From: JAKJBL01 sp964461335
GTDB taxonomy: Bacteria; Bacillota; Clostridia; Christensenellales; CAG-138
Direction of reading: 5' to 3'
DNA length: 31,998 nt
NCBI GenBank assembly: GCA_964461335.1
Contig: CAYWTY010000015.1
Span: 1 to 31,998 of the forward strand
Shown: in pieces, positions 1-6,112 of the stretch
Layout: each line of letters begins with the position of its first letter
Position numbering within the stretch: the stretch's first letter is position 1
Translations under genes and position numbers: made by a program
Notes under the pieces: generated by a model
The model's database searches: none
Seen by the model: only the letters and a program-made list of their open reading frames with translations
What the model was told of the DNA's origin: nothing

Positions 1-18
1 TGCGCATTCTCTAAAATG

Positions 19-53
19 AAAAAGGAGCCGTAGCTTGTTACTGCTACAGCCCC
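19..53 (-). terminator. Rho-independent terminator of the deoR-family gene
   Basis: Read on the minus strand, 11-nt arms (GGGGCTGTAGC and GCTACGGCTCC, pairing fully with two G-U pairs) surround an 8-nt loop and are followed by TTTTT. The first base of the stem overlaps the stop codon of the DeoR-family gene, so the transcript ends directly after it and the gene is probably monocistronic. Confidence 0.9.
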
Positions 54-832
54 TAATTCGTACTCTCCCCTGCTATTATGACTTTTACGCCTTTTGATTT
101 TGCTTGCAGCTCTAAATCTTTTGGAAGCGGAGCATCTGTTATTAGCATGCCGATTTCGCTTAGGGTTGCAAATGTAAAAGGAAGCGAACGGTTAAGCTTG
201 CTTTTATCCATAAGCATAATTACTTTAGAAGCCTTTTCTATGACTTTGCGCTTTATTTCACTTTCGCTAAACGACCCTGATGTAAAGCCGCCTGTTTTTG
301 AATATCCGGATGTTGCCATAATTGCTGTATCAATATTAACATAATCGAGCAGCGCTTCTGCCTGGGGGCCTGAAAACGAAAGTGTATTTCCGCTTATTTG
401 CCCGCCTAAGCCAATAACAGAGCAGCTTCTGCGTTTAGAGAGTTCAATTGCAATATTTGCGCCGCTTGTTATTATTGTAAAATGTTGGTCGCCCAAAAGC
501 TTTGCAAGCTCCATTATAGTGCTGCCTGCATCCAAATAAAGCGCATGGCTTGGCAGCACAAACTCTACTGCTGCGCGTGCTATTGCACGCTTTTCTATCG
601 TATTTTCCTGTGCGCGTAAGCTGTATAGCCCCTCTGCATCAGGTTGTATTGAGCGCATGGAAAGTGCGCCGCCGCGGGTTCTGCGTATTGCACCCTCCTG
701 TTCGAGCGCATTAAGGTCACGCCACAAAGTCATGTTTGAGCAATTGCCGCAAAGCTCTTTAAGCTCTTTAAGCGTAGCTTCGTTATGGCTATCTATATAG
801 TCGCGGATTTTTGTTCGCCGCTCATTAAGCAT
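53..832 (-). CDS. DeoR/GlpR-family transcriptional regulator
   Basis: A 259-aa repressor of the DeoR/GlpR family, which typically controls sugar or nucleoside catabolism and responds to phosphorylated sugars. Residues 1-58 form the N-terminal winged helix-turn-helix, ending in the family signature around RRTRGGA. The remainder is the DeoRC sugar-phosphate-sensing domain, with the characteristic DAGST (about residues 101-105), TSGANIA and GGQISGNTLSFSG stretches. Length is typical for the family. The start is set by AGGAGG about 7 nt upstream of the ATG, preceded by a good promoter. No sugar kinase, transporter or aldolase gene is adjacent inside the window, so the ligand cannot be guessed; targets could lie left of the window. 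Confidence 0.93.
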   Translation of the reverse strand: MLNERRTKIRDYIDSHNEATLKELKELCGNCSNMTLWRDLNALEQEGAIRRTRGGALSMRSIQPDAEGLYSLRAQENTIEKRAIARAAVEFVLPSHALYLDAGSTIMELAKLLGDQHFTIITSGANIAIELSKRRSCSVIGLGGQISGNTLSFSGPQAEALLDYVNIDTAIMATSGYSKTGGFTSGSFSESEIKRKVIEKASKVIMLMDKSKLNRSLPFTFATLSEIGMLITDAPLPKDLELQAKSKGVKVIIAGESTN

Positions 833-861
833 TTAAGGCCTCCTAATACTTTGCTCTAATT

Positions 862-890
862 ATTATAACTTGCGCATTGAAAATCAACAA
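862..890 (-). promoter_or_regulatory. Sigma-A-type promoter of the deoR-family gene
   Basis: On the minus strand TTGTTG (885-890) is separated by 17 bp from a perfect TATAAT (862-867), about 30 bp upstream of the start codon. It points away from the parS/parA region. Confidence 0.7.
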
Positions 891-935
891 GCAAAACAAC
901 AGCAGCCTAAAAACTCTAAGGCATGCCTATTGTAT

Positions 936-951
936 TGTTTTACGTGGAACA
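936..951. promoter_or_regulatory. parS: parS site 1 (one deviation from dyad symmetry core)
   Basis: TGTTTTACGTGGAACA closely matches the 16-bp bacterial chromosomal parS consensus TGTTTCACGTGAAACA. It lies upstream of parA and is the most divergent of three copies. ParB should load here and spread. Confidence 0.85.
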
Positions 952-983
952 TTTGGCACATTCCCATTCTTCACTGCATACTT

Positions 984-999
984 TGTTTCACGTGGAACA
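984..999. promoter_or_regulatory. parS: parS site 2
   Basis: TGTTTCACGTGGAACA is identical to the reverse complement of the well-known Bacillus-type variant TGTTCCACGTGAAACA. It starts 48 bp after site 1. Confidence 0.95.
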
Positions 1000-1030
1000 T
1001 TCCCTCACTTTGCTATATTTAATGATACAT

Positions 1031-1046
1031 TGTTTCACGTGGAACA
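1031..1046. promoter_or_regulatory. parS: parS site 3
   Basis: A second exact TGTTTCACGTGGAACA, 47 bp after site 2 and ending only 5 bp before the inverted repeat that frames the parA promoter. This placement makes ParB occupancy a plausible influence on parAB transcription; that is inference. Confidence 0.95.
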
Positions 1047-1050
1047 ACTC

Positions 1051-1088
1051 CTGTACACAGAGTAGAATATATCCTATAATGTGTACAG
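1051..1088 (+). promoter_or_regulatory. parA promoter framed by an 8-bp inverted repeat (operator-like)
   Basis: A perfect TATAAT (1075-1080) lies 17 bp from TGTACA (1052-1057, 4/6 match to TTGACA). Perfect inverted arms CTGTACAC (1051-1058) and GTGTACAG (1081-1088) cover the -35 element and the start-site side of the -10. This is a typical layout for a repressor operator. The transcript would begin near 1087, excluding an in-frame GTG at 1081 as the start codon of parA. Confidence 0.7.
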
Positions 1089-1119
1089 CGCAAACGCGAC
1101 TATATACAGGGAGATCTTT

Positions 1120-1899
1120 ATGGCAAAAACAATCGCCATCGCAAACCAAAAAGGCGGTGTAGGCAAGACCACTACCTCTGTAAACCTTTCCGCATGCCTT
1201 GCTGAGCTTGGTAAACGCGTGCTGCTTATTGACCTTGACCCGCAGGGGAACTCTACAAGCGGGCTTGGGTTTGATAAAGCTTCCCTTAAAGCTTCAACAT
1301 ATGATGTGCTTATAAACAGAGCTAACCTGCTTGAGGCAAGCTTGCCTACAAGCATACCCTGCCTCTACCTGCTGCCTGCTAATATTGAGCTTGCAGGCGC
1401 TGAGGTTGAGCTTGTAAGCATGATGGCGCGCGAACATGTACTAAAGCGCAGCCTTGAAGGCTCAAAAGAAGAGTTTGACTATATTTTTATAGACTGTCCG
1501 CCTTCGCTCGGCCTTTTAACGCTAAATGCGCTAAGCGCTGCTGATACGCTCCTTGTGCCTATTCAGTGCGAGTACTATGCGCTTGAAGGGCTTTCGCAGC
1601 TTATGAACACTGTTAAGCTCGTTAGGATGCACCTTAACACAAGCCTTGAAGTTGAAGGAGTTGTGCTTACAATGTTCGATGGGCGCACTAACCTCTCAAC
1701 ACAGGTTGTTGCTGAAGTTAAGAAGTTTTTCAAAAATAAGGTATATAGCACAATTATACCGCGCTCTGTACGCCTTGGCGAAGCACCAAGCTTTGGGATG
1801 CCTATTTCAACCTACGACCCTAAAGGTGTGGGCAGCCTCGCATATAAAAAGCTTGCAGAAGAACTCATTGAAAAGGAGGCGCAAAATGAGCGCGTATAA
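1120..1899 (+). CDS. parA: Chromosome-partitioning ATPase ParA (Soj)
   Basis: A 259-aa ParA/MinD-superfamily Walker ATPase that acts with ParB-parS in origin segregation and, as Soj, modulates DnaA and sporulation in relatives. The deviant Walker A motif KGGVGKTT is at residues 11-18, Walker A' (IDLDPQGNSTSGLG) near 37-50 and Walker B (FIDCPPSLG) follows. Length is standard. The ATG at 1120 is chosen because AGGGAG lies 6 nt upstream and the deduced transcription start lies downstream of the longer GTG option at 1081. The 3' end overlaps parB by 14 nt, implying translational coupling. The usual upstream neighbours rsmG and mnmG are absent; a divergent DeoR-family gene occupies that place. Confidence 0.97.
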   Translation: MAKTIAIANQKGGVGKTTTSVNLSACLAELGKRVLLIDLDPQGNSTSGLGFDKASLKASTYDVLINRANLLEASLPTSIPCLYLLPANIELAGAEVELVSMMAREHVLKRSLEGSKEEFDYIFIDCPPSLGLLTLNALSAADTLLVPIQCEYYALEGLSQLMNTVKLVRMHLNTSLEVEGVVLTMFDGRTNLSTQVVAEVKKFFKNKVYSTIIPRSVRLGEAPSFGMPISTYDPKGVGSLAYKKLAEELIEKEAQNERV

Positions 1900-2785
1900 A
1901 AAACCTTCAGGGCTTGGGCGCGGGCTTGATGCGCTTTTGGGCGACTTTAGCATTTCTGCAACTCCACAAAGCAGCGGTGTGCTCGAAGTGCCTATTGGCG
2001 AACTGCGGATAAACCCTGACCAGCCGCGCAAACGTTTTGAACAGGTTCGCCTAAATGAGCTTGCAGCCTCTATTTCGCGCCATGGTATGGTGCAGCCCAT
2101 AGTTGTACGCAAAGAAGCAGGCGGATATACGATAATAACAGGCGAGCGGCGTTTTAGGGCAGCACAGCTTATTGGCAAAGAAACTGTGCCTATTGTTGAG
2201 CGCGCCTTTGAAGACGACCAGCTCCTTGAAATAGCCTTAATCGAAAACATTCAGCGTGAGGACCTTAACCCTATTGAAGAAGCAGCTGCAATTTCATTTT
2301 TAATGCGCCAGCACGACCTAACTCAAGAAGAAGCAGCAGAGCGCCTGTGCAAGAGCCGCCCTGCTATTGCAAATACACTCAGGCTACTTTCCCTTAGTGA
2401 GCCTGTAAAGGACATGCTCCGCGATGGCAGGCTTTCTGCAGGCCATGGCCGCGCGCTTTTAAGCCTGCCGGATAAAGATAGCCAGGAACGCCTTGCCCGC
2501 CAAGCAGTTGACAACCGCCACTCTGTACGCGCTGTTGAACAAATGGCTGCTGCGCTTTTAGCCTCAGGCACAAAAGATGGAAGCACAGCTTTGCCAGTGA
2601 ATACACAAGAGCGGCAAAAGCTCGTTGACCCGGACCTTTACGATATGGAGTCAAAGCTGCGTGAGCGCTTAAGCACAAAGGTAAAGCTCACAGGCAGCAA
2701 GCGCCGCGGCAAAATAACCATAGAATACTTTAGCAAAGAAACTCTTGAAGGGATTTATGATGTAATTCTTGGGGATTGGGCTTAA
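1886..2785 (+). CDS. parB: Chromosome-partitioning protein ParB (Spo0J), CTPase clamp
   Basis: A 299-aa ParB. Residues about 33-125 are the ParB/Srx CTP-binding domain with GERRFRA at 86-92 and ENIQRE at 120-125, the two conserved nucleotide-binding boxes. A central helix-turn-helix (about 130-210, including LTQEEAAERLCKSRPAIANTL region) recognises parS, and the last 60 residues form the dimerisation domain. The ATG at 1886 is preceded by AAGGAGG with good spacing; it overlaps the end of parA. The start gives the typical N-terminal GLGRGLDALL motif, which in relatives stimulates ParA. Its last 4 nt overlap the end of a convergent gene, leaving no room for a separate terminator. Confidence 0.97.
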   Translation: MSAYKKPSGLGRGLDALLGDFSISATPQSSGVLEVPIGELRINPDQPRKRFEQVRLNELAASISRHGMVQPIVVRKEAGGYTIITGERRFRAAQLIGKETVPIVERAFEDDQLLEIALIENIQREDLNPIEEAAAISFLMRQHDLTQEEAAERLCKSRPAIANTLRLLSLSEPVKDMLRDGRLSAGHGRALLSLPDKDSQERLARQAVDNRHSVRAVEQMAAALLASGTKDGSTALPVNTQERQKLVDPDLYDMESKLRERLSTKVKLTGSKRRGKITIEYFSKETLEGIYDVILGDWA

Positions 2786-3492
2786 GGCGCAGCCCAGTTT
2801 ATAACATTTAGAAGTACGCCTGCATCCTCTGCAAGCTTTGCTGCACGCGAAACAACGCCTACGCGCTTTGGGCTGTGCGCATCTGAGCTTATTAAAAATT
2901 TAGCGCCCTGTGCCTTAGCTATAAGGATATCCTCTTTTGTCAGGTTCATATGAGAGTTGTTTATTTCAAGCGCAACATTGTGCAGCGCAGCTGCTTTTGC
3001 TAAAATCTCCATATCAACAGGTATGTATGTCCTAGGGTGGGAAATTGCAAGCAGCTTTGGGGTTACTTCCATTGCCTTTTCGTATGCCTTTGCATTTGTT
3101 TCGCTGTATCTCTCAGGCTGCCTAAAAAGTAAATACCTTGCCCAAGAGCGGCTTATTTTATCATGCGGCGCTGTGCCCTTATGGTAGCCAAGCAGGATAT
3201 AGTCAAAAAGCGATGTGTCTTTTGGCACATCCGTAAGCCCATGGCCTAAGAGGTTTGCTTCAAGCCCCATAAGCACCTCAATGCGCCCCTTGTAGCGGCT
3301 GTTCATTTTATCTATATCAGCCCTTAGCTTTTCAAACGCTCTCTTTTTAACTGGGAAGAACAAATGCGATGGCCCATGTTCTGAAATTCCTATGCGCTTA
3401 AGCCCTAATTCAAGCGCTGCTAAGACGTTTTGCTCTACTGTGCCTACGCCGTGGCTGTAACGCGTATGGGTGTGCAAATCTTCAATAAGCAT
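2782..3492 (-). CDS. PHP-domain phosphoesterase (histidinol-phosphatase-like)
   Basis: A 236-aa PHP-domain metal-dependent hydrolase. Metal-binding signatures are visible in order: HTHTRYSHG at residues 7-15, SEHG near 38, GLEANL near 77, GYHKG, SHPRTY and the C-terminal SSDAHSP. The family hydrolyses phosphate esters such as histidinol phosphate or small nucleotides using two or three metal ions; no his genes are nearby, so the substrate is open (YcdX-like alternatives). It has an AAAGGG ribosome binding site and its own promoter, and runs convergently into parB with a 4-nt overlap. Confidence 0.85.
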   Translation of the reverse strand: MLIEDLHTHTRYSHGVGTVEQNVLAALELGLKRIGISEHGPSHLFFPVKKRAFEKLRADIDKMNSRYKGRIEVLMGLEANLLGHGLTDVPKDTSLFDYILLGYHKGTAPHDKISRSWARYLLFRQPERYSETNAKAYEKAMEVTPKLLAISHPRTYIPVDMEILAKAAALHNVALEINNSHMNLTKEDILIAKAQGAKFLISSDAHSPKRVGVVSRAAKLAEDAGVLLNVINWAAP

Positions 3493-3522
3493 TGGAACCC
3501 TTTCATAAAGGCATAATGATTT

Positions 3523-3551
3523 AGTATAACGCGTTTAAAATAAATATTCAA
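3523..3551 (-). promoter_or_regulatory. Promoter of the PHP-domain gene
   Basis: On the minus strand TTGAAT (3546-3551), 17-bp spacer, TATACT (3523-3528). It sits back-to-back with the promoter of the divergent acyltransferase-like gene, the two -35 boxes being only 4 bp apart. Confidence 0.65.
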
Positions 3552-3555
3552 ATAC

Positions 3556-3584
3556 ACGACATATGAGCTTGTCCATAGTATAAT
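3556..3584 (+). promoter_or_regulatory. Promoter of the E2-like acyltransferase gene
   Basis: ACGACA (3556-3561), 17-bp spacer and perfect TATAAT (3579-3584). The leader then holds a short hairpin (AAAGCGC 3586-3592 with GCGCTTT 3599-3605) before AAGGAGG and the start codon. Confidence 0.6.
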
Positions 3585-3629
3585 GAAAGCGCGCCTTTGC
3601 GCTTTAACCTACTCTAAGGAGGCCTGCAA

Positions 3630-4532
3630 ATGCAGAATACTTTTAAAAGAGGTTTGTTTGACCGTTACGATGGCTGGCGGGTGCGCAATGTTGACCCCAT
3701 TTTTAGCATTGTACCATTTGTACTGCGCACACGGATAGATTCGCAAAACCTCTTTGAAGAAAACGTACCAATCGAAAAACTCGAAGCCTTTGTAAGGAAG
3801 CAGCGCGAAACAATGCCCGGGCTTTCATTCATGCATGTTATTATTGCAGCGCTTGTTAGGATGCTCGCTTTAAGGCCATACCTTAACCGCTTCATAATTT
3901 GGAACAAGATTTATGCGCGAAACTCAATAAGCCTTTCGCTTGTAATTAAGCGCGAGCTTACAGAGCAAGGTGAAGAAACAATAATCAAGCCTGAATTTAG
4001 CCCGAATGATACGCTTTTTGAAGTTGTTAATAAGCTGTCTCTAGCTGTTAGCGAAAACATGCAGGAAGGCGCCCAAAACGAGGCTGATACCCTTTCCAAG
4101 TTCTTGGGCAAACTGCCTGCATTTGCAATGCGCTTTATAGCAGGGCTTTTGCGCTGGCTTGATAATGTCGGCAAGCTCCCAAAATCAATCCACAGCATAA
4201 GCCCCTGGCATTCGAGCGTATTCTTAACAAACCTCGGCTCCTTAGGCATAGGCCCTGTTTATCACCATCTTTACGAGTTCGGCACATGCAGCATCTTCAT
4301 TGCAATGGGCAATAAAACGCGCCTTCATACTATTTCCGCAACTGGCGAGCGCGAGGTGCTAAGGTTTATCGGCTTAAAATTCGTTACTGATGAGCGCATT
4401 TGCGATGGGCTTTATTACGCAAACTCAATGAAGCTTTTAAGAAGGCTCCTCATGAACCCGGAATCCTTGCTTTCGCCGCCTGCAAAAGTTGTTATTGACG
4501 ATGGCGTAAGGCGCCCGGGGAATCCTAAATAA
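3630..4532 (+). CDS. 2-oxoacid dehydrogenase E2-like acyltransferase domain protein, active-site His replaced
   Basis: A 300-aa protein resembling the catalytic domain of dihydrolipoyl acyltransferases (chloramphenicol-acetyltransferase fold) without lipoyl or subunit-binding domains. Supporting stretches are DPIFSIVPFVLRTRIDSQN near the N-terminus, LTNLGSLGIGPVYHHLYEFGT centrally, and DERICDG at 254-260, which corresponds to the E2 motif DHRxxDG. The position of the catalytic His is Glu255, so standard acetyl transfer from lipoate is doubtful. No pyruvate dehydrogenase genes are nearby. Related stand-alone proteins occur in Clostridia with unknown role. AAGGAGG lies just upstream of the ATG; a small membrane-protein gene follows after 12 nt. 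Confidence 0.75.
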   Translation: MQNTFKRGLFDRYDGWRVRNVDPIFSIVPFVLRTRIDSQNLFEENVPIEKLEAFVRKQRETMPGLSFMHVIIAALVRMLALRPYLNRFIIWNKIYARNSISLSLVIKRELTEQGEETIIKPEFSPNDTLFEVVNKLSLAVSENMQEGAQNEADTLSKFLGKLPAFAMRFIAGLLRWLDNVGKLPKSIHSISPWHSSVFLTNLGSLGIGPVYHHLYEFGTCSIFIAMGNKTRLHTISATGEREVLRFIGLKFVTDERICDGLYYANSMKLLRRLLMNPESLLSPPAKVVIDDGVRRPGNPK

Positions 4533-4544
4533 AAGGATGGGCAT

Positions 4545-4997
4545 ATGGCAAAACGCAGCAAGCCGCAGGTTCGGTGGCTTTTGGTAATTCTTGGCGCTTC
4601 GCTCCTTTTATGGGGGCTTGCACTAAGTAGCCTCGGGTTTTTCGGGGCTTTATCAGATGCAGATGTTTTAGAAATCTCCCCTGTTTTTACAGGCCCTGCT
4701 GATGAGCTTTTAAAGCGCGTTACTATTGAGCTTAATAAGCTTACATATGCGTTTACATCTTTAGAAAAAGGCAAGGTTCAAGGGGTTTGTATCCGCTTTA
4801 AAAGTATGCTTTCGCTTCAGGCGTTTGCGCTTTTAAATCCCTCTGTGCGCTATTTTGAGTTTTTCCCAATGCTTAATGCGTTCGAATACCAAACAGGGCT
4901 AAGCCTTAATGCGCTTGCCCCTTCGCTTGCAGGGCTCCTGCTCCTTGTACTTTCGCCAAGGCGTAAAAAAAAGCGGCAGCGCCAAAATGTGCAATAG
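4545..4997 (+). CDS. Small membrane protein of unknown function
   Basis: A 150-aa protein not recognised by family. A basic N-terminus (MAKRSKPQVR) leads into a hydrophobic segment at about 11-35, then a roughly 75-residue presumably extracytoplasmic part, a second hydrophobic segment at about 118-137, and a strongly basic tail (RRKKKRQRQ). This predicts two membrane passes with both ends in the cytoplasm. It follows the acyltransferase-like gene by 12 nt with AAAAGGA as ribosome binding site, so it is probably co-transcribed with it. No terminator is obvious after it. Confidence 0.7.
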   Translation: MAKRSKPQVRWLLVILGASLLLWGLALSSLGFFGALSDADVLEISPVFTGPADELLKRVTIELNKLTYAFTSLEKGKVQGVCIRFKSMLSLQAFALLNPSVRYFEFFPMLNAFEYQTGLSLNALAPSLAGLLLLVLSPRRKKKRQRQNVQ

Positions 4998-5055
4998 ATT
5001 TTCGTTTGCGCTTTAACTTGCTTTTCTAAAATATCTTTGTTCAAAATCTGTTTTC

Positions 5056-5084
5056 TTTCCAAAAACATGAAGGCATGATAGTAT
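5056..5084 (+). promoter_or_regulatory. Probable promoter of the DUF1002 gene
   Basis: TTTCCA (5056-5061), 17 bp, TAGTAT (5079-5084). Both boxes are imperfect but the spacing is ideal and the gene needs a promoter here. Confidence 0.4.
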
Positions 5085-5127
5085 TTTACTAGGCATGCCT
5101 ATACGCGCTTGCCTTGAGGAGGAAATA

Positions 5128-5994
5128 ATGTTTAAACGTATACTTGCGCTTATGCTCGTTTTTGTTGTTTTAGGGGTTAGCAGCTTAAGCCTTGCTGTTG
5201 ATGCAGGCTTAGAGCGGGTTACGCTTGGGGCTGATTTAACTTTAGAGCAAAGGGCAGCGGTTTATAAGGATTTTAGCTTAACTGAAGGCAATGTTAAGGA
5301 GCTTACAGTTACAAATGCTGAAGAACGCGCTTACCTTGAAGGCTTAGTGCCTGATAAAAAAATAGGCAGTGTTGCGCTTTCGTGCGTATATATTAAAACG
5401 CTCGAAAATGGCGCAGGGCTTTTTATTACAACGAACAACATTAACTGGTGCACAAGCGAAATGTACAAAAGCGCGCTTACAACTGCTGGCATACTTGATG
5501 CGCAAGTGCGGGTTTCTGCACCCTTCCCTGTTTCAGGCACTGCTGCGCTTACAGGGCTTTATAAAGCATATGAGGATATTACAGGCGAAAAGCTAAGCGA
5601 CCTTGCAAAGGCTACTGCAATTGAAGAAATTGTTGTTACAGGCAACCTTTCACAAATGCTTGGCGGAGTTGATGCAACTGCACTTGTAAACGAGCTTAAG
5701 CTAATTCTTGATAAAACTAAGACAATGAGCGATGACGAGCTAAAAGCTGAAATTCGCGCTATTGCAAAAGAGCTTAATATAGAGCTTAGTGAAAGCCAAA
5801 TAGAGCAGCTTGTAGGCCTTTGCCGCTCACTTGAAAAGCTCGACCCGCAAGCGTTAAAAGAGCGAGTAATGTCGCTTACAAAAGCAATAGAGTCAATGGG
5901 CAAATTCGAACGCTTTGTATCCAATGCATTTGTAAGCATTAAAAAGTTCTTTGGGGCTGTTGGCGACTTCTTTTCAAACATCTTTAAGAAATAA
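5128..5994 (+). CDS. Secreted DUF1002 (YpuA-like) protein
   Basis: A 288-aa exported protein. Residues 1-24 form a Sec signal peptide (MFKRILALMLVFVVLGVSS, followed by SLA). The mature part matches the DUF1002/YpuA pattern: an initial GADLTLEQR, a conserved cysteine-containing segment ending NINWCTSEMYKSAL, then APFPVSGTAALTGLYKAYE, and a helical C-terminal half with several possible coiled-coil stretches. Function of the family is unknown; it is common in Firmicutes and presumed to act outside the membrane. The ATG at 5128 is preferred over one 33 nt upstream because GAGGAGG precedes it and it exposes a clean signal peptide. It is followed directly by a terminator, so it is likely a single-gene transcript. 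Confidence 0.85.
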   Translation: MFKRILALMLVFVVLGVSSLSLAVDAGLERVTLGADLTLEQRAAVYKDFSLTEGNVKELTVTNAEERAYLEGLVPDKKIGSVALSCVYIKTLENGAGLFITTNNINWCTSEMYKSALTTAGILDAQVRVSAPFPVSGTAALTGLYKAYEDITGEKLSDLAKATAIEEIVVTGNLSQMLGGVDATALVNELKLILDKTKTMSDDELKAEIRAIAKELNIELSESQIEQLVGLCRSLEKLDPQALKERVMSLTKAIESMGKFERFVSNAFVSIKKFFGAVGDFFSNIFKK

Positions 5995-6012
5995 GGCATT
6001 GAAGTTCTATTT

Positions 6013-6039
6013 GCGCCTTGGTAACCGGGGCGCTTTTTT
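6013..6039 (+). terminator. Rho-independent terminator after the DUF1002 gene
   Basis: A 9-bp stem (GCGCCTTGG with CCGGGGCGC, two G-U pairs) with a TAA loop is followed by six T. It separates the DUF1002 gene from the PBP operon. Confidence 0.88.
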
Positions 6040-6112
6040 CATGCTTAAGTCACAATTATGCGGCAGCTTTCTGTTATACTGTATATATCCGAATAAAGCA
6101 GGGGCAATGCTA

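Noticed and set aside
877..1162. Short plus-strand reading frames across the parS array
   Set aside because: They lack ribosome binding sites and consist largely of the parS repeats and promoter; regulatory DNA explains the sequence better.
2782..2785. Possible fusion or frameshift joining parB and the PHP gene
   Set aside because: The genes are on opposite strands and merely overlap tail-to-tail by 4 nt; both are full length.
6075..6087. TATACTGTATATA as promoter of the PBP operon
   Set aside because: No acceptable -35 box at 15-19 bp; a promoter must exist between the terminator and 6113 but cannot be placed confidently.
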